Below, piece by piece: positions 33,506-35,036 of a stretch of DNA of 35,036 nt (positions are counted from its first letter, which is position 1; every line of letters starts with the position of its first letter). A program made the translations under genes and the position numbers. Source of the DNA: Microseira wollei NIES-4236 (lineage in GTDB: Bacteria; Cyanobacteriota; Cyanobacteriia; Cyanobacteriales; Aerosakkonemataceae); assembly GCF_020521235.1 (NCBI RefSeq), contig NZ_BLAY01000106.1, forward strand, positions 1 to 35,036, given 5' to 3'. The notes below the pieces were generated by a model. It ran no database searches. It had not been told where the DNA came from and saw only the letters and a list, made by a program, of their open reading frames with translations.

Positions 33506-33838
33506 TCATGGTGGTGCGTTACTAAAAGCGACTAGATTGGGTTTTTCGACGAATAATAGAGAAAATATCGGATTATCTAGCAACGCTTGCCGAAATTTTG
33601 CGCCTAACTGCCATAACACTTGAGTTGGCGTGTTAGGATTTCCTGCCACATTTTGGCGAGTCTCGGTATCGTCGCTGGAAGAGAGAATTCGCAACACTTC
33701 ACTCGTAGCACAAGGGTTCTTGGCAACAACCCTTGCCAGTTCAGTGCTAATCTGGGCGAGTTCGGTTAAGCGATCGCCACAGGTGTTTTCATTTGCTCCT
33801 TCCTGTTTTATAGCGGTTTGCAACTTGGTGAAATACAC
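33506..33838 (-). CDS. Truncated LRV-type repeat protein fragment
   Basis: A 110-residue frame from GTG at 33838. The middle reads like variant leucine-rich repeat helices of about 24 residues: ARVVAKNPCATSEVLRILSS, SSDDTETRQNVAGNPNTPTQ, VLWQLGAKFRQALLDNPIFS. Longer cyanobacterial proteins carry many such repeats; here the frame stops at VAFSNAPP after about two. The start is weak, with no ribosome site. It is best taken as a shortened gene or the N-terminal relic of a larger one. Its function is unknown. Confidence 0.5.
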   Translation of the reverse strand: MYFTKLQTAIKQEGANENTCGDRLTELAQISTELARVVAKNPCATSEVLRILSSSDDTETRQNVAGNPNTPTQVLWQLGAKFRQALLDNPIFSLLFVEKPNLVAFSNAPP

Positions 33839-34021
33839 TTATAGCCATTTTCCGTCGCATCAACGGGGGGTAGGGAACATGAATAAGTTTTGTCGCTACG
33901 GGCAAAGTTTTTTGAATGTTCCCTACAATGTGTTGTGTTGCACCCAATTGAAAACTGTTGTAAGCGATCGCATTCCTCCCAAGTTATTATTTCAGGCCAT
34001 TCCTCAATAAAAAAGCAGCCG

Positions 34022-34789
34022 ATGAATCCACATACCATTTTGAGCCAAACCGAGCGCCAACGGGTGAGCGACGGAGCAGTTGTACCCATATTGAGCGGTT
34101 GCGAGTCTTCACCTCGACAACTGGTACTGCTATTGCCACAATTGGGAGATTTCGACAGCCTGGAATATGCTTGGTGGTTGCAGCGAGATGCCAAACGGCT
34201 TCAAGCACAAGGGATAGCAATCCGAGGGGTGGGAATAGGCGATCGCAAGTCCGGCGAGCGATTCTGTAGTTATACCGGATTTCCGGCAGAATGTTTGTTT
34301 GTAGACCCCACCGCCCAACTGCACCAAAAACTCAATCTGTATCCAGGTTTATCGCTCAAACTACCTGGTTTATCCCCTGGTGTAAACGCTTGGCTCAACC
34401 TGATGCTAATGTGTGCTGGAATTGGTAGTCCTGGCACTTTGGCGGAAGTATTTCGAGGGTATCGAGGCGATCGCCAAGCACCTCAATTAATTGGCGATGA
34501 AGAAATTATCCAGGCTCCCCCTCTCCCGCCGCTCAAAGGTTCATTCTTTGGATTGGCAGGTGGCAAAGGTTTTCAGCGTCCGTTTGAGTTAGCAACCTTG
34601 CGATTGCGGAATATGGGAGAAGTGCTGACTAATTGGAAAACCTATGTTCCTAATCCTGCTTATCTAACCCAAAGAGGTGCGACTTTCCTGTTTAATGCTC
34701 AGGGGGATTTACTCTACGAGCATCGCGATTCTGCCATCCTTGGTTTTGCTGCTGATAAGAGAAATCCCCTATCTTTTCTCTCACAATGA
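34022..34789 (+). CDS. Peroxiredoxin-like (AhpC/TSA-related) protein
   Basis: A 255-residue protein from ATG at 34022; the open frame extends upstream to 33890, but that part has no family character. It resembles the cyanobacterial peroxiredoxin-like proteins of the PRXL2 type: LVLLLPQLGDFDSLEYAWWL, GIAIRGVGIGDRKSGERFCS, FPAECLFVDPTAQLHQKLNL, then GLAGGKGFQRPFELATLRLR and FLFNAQGDLLYEHRDSAILG. The thioredoxin fold is plausible, but the classic peroxidatic motif (P-x-x-x-T-x-x-C) is missing; cysteines occur at SGCESS and RFCSYTGFPAEC instead. Its oxidant and partner are therefore unknown. It is downstream of the redox cluster but separated from it by an opposite-strand fragment. Confidence 0.8.
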   Translation: MNPHTILSQTERQRVSDGAVVPILSGCESSPRQLVLLLPQLGDFDSLEYAWWLQRDAKRLQAQGIAIRGVGIGDRKSGERFCSYTGFPAECLFVDPTAQLHQKLNLYPGLSLKLPGLSPGVNAWLNLMLMCAGIGSPGTLAEVFRGYRGDRQAPQLIGDEEIIQAPPLPPLKGSFFGLAGGKGFQRPFELATLRLRNMGEVLTNWKTYVPNPAYLTQRGATFLFNAQGDLLYEHRDSAILGFAADKRNPLSFLSQ

Positions 34790-34810
34790 AAGCATGAAAG
34801 CGATCGCCAG

Positions 34811-35036
34811 TTGTAGGGGCACGGCAATCATCAAATCAGAGCTTGTACAGAATATTTCCCATGCCGTGCCCTCAGCTGTTGTAGGGGCACGCCAATCATC
34901 AAATCAGAGCTTGTACAGAATATTTCCCATGCCGTGCCCTCAGCTGTTGTAGGGGCACGGCAATCATCAAATGTTGGCTGGTACAGAATATTTCCCATGC
35001 CGTGCCCTCAGCTGTTGTAGGGGCACGGCAATCATC
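34811..35036 (+). repeat. 68-bp tandem repeat, three copies plus partial, reaching the window edge
   Basis: Copies begin at 34811, 34879, 34947 and 35015, each at TTGTAGGGGCACG, with exactly 68-base steps. Copies 1 and 2 are almost the same; copy 3 differs in a short inner part (GTTGGCTG for CAGAGCTT). Each unit has AGGGGCACGGCA and TGCCGTGCCCT as an inverted pair of about 12 bases around a 40-base middle. The array runs beyond the window. Copy 1 begins 22 bases after the peroxiredoxin-like stop. Confidence 0.9.

Noticed and set aside
33890-34021. N-terminal extension of the peroxiredoxin-like protein
   Set aside because: The frame is open but the residues (SLRAKFFECSLQCVV) have no family character, and the family start fits the ATG at 34022.
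34811-35036. CRISPR-like array
   Set aside because: Units are 68 bases and nearly identical throughout; there are no unique spacers between short repeats and no cas genes, so it is a simple tandem repeat.
1-35036. tRNA or rRNA genes
   Set aside because: No cloverleaf with TTC-A/G T-loop and acceptor stem, and no rRNA-like sequence, was recognised on either strand; a covariance-model search would settle this.

Overview
The window is chromosomal DNA from a cyanobacterium, most likely a filamentous Oscillatoriales-type strain. The signs are many copies of the HIP1 octamer GCGATCGC, heptameric ATTGCTA-type short tandem repeats, cyanobacterial family proteins (DUF1816, DUF2499, DUF3593, STAS antagonist, Ser/Thr kinase with WD40 repeats, two-partner-secretion exoprotein) and, decisively, a DnaE protein cut at the classic cyanobacterial split-intein site. 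No rRNA, tRNA or CRISPR array was found.

Layout. 1-1004 (-): start of a large secreted Calx-beta protein, running off the left edge. 1005-1464: gap with a perfect 20-bp hairpin between two diverged direct repeats. 1465-2322 (-): retropepsin-like lipoprotein. 2529-6307 (+): carA, STAS protein, mini-RNase III, rlmB and a DUF1816 gene. About 6430-8363: a decayed IS200/IS605 element with a tnpA remnant and a tnpB broken by one amber codon; its right end supplies the stop codon of the neighbouring alpha/beta hydrolase. 8346-11068 (-): hydrolase, Uma2 nuclease, CAP protein and a Uma2 relic. 11195-15340 (+): a 1381-residue haemagglutinin-type exoprotein. 15341-16118: repeat-rich gap with a small hypothetical gene. 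16119-17585 (+): gatA.

17671-23028 (+): the dnaE locus, the most striking part of the window. The N-terminal dnaE cistron carries a complete 188-residue mini-intein at RR|CMGKKK. It then ends 109 residues into a second intein, at the canonical KFAEY|CFNK split site. A LAGLIDADG homing endonuclease ORF follows, overlapping the dnaE-N stop in another frame and itself broken by one frameshift. The endonuclease stop overlaps the GTG start of a separate cistron holding the 36-residue C-intein and the rest of DnaE. In textbook cyanobacteria the two dnaE halves lie far apart with no endonuclease. Here they are adjacent, overlapping cistrons around an endonuclease gene, which looks like the missing intermediate between a contiguous homing intein and the familiar split DnaE intein. 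Extein lengths (744+44+412) sum to a normal DnaE.

23211-26198 (-): WD40 Ser/Thr kinase, the DUF3593/DUF2499 membrane pair and a second DUF1816 gene. 26693-29497 (+): csaB-type pyruvyl transferase and a coiled-coil protein. 29544-33472 (+): an RppA/RppB-like two-component system followed by a small membrane protein, a lipoprotein rubrerythrin and a lipoprotein-like Rieske protein, probably one redox- or metal-stress module. 33506-33838 (-): LRV-type fragment. 34022-34789 (+): peroxiredoxin-like protein. From 34811 to the window edge: a 68-bp tandem repeat.

The window is also rich in dispersed repeats, above all a family ending in AGAAACC(C)GGTTTCT.
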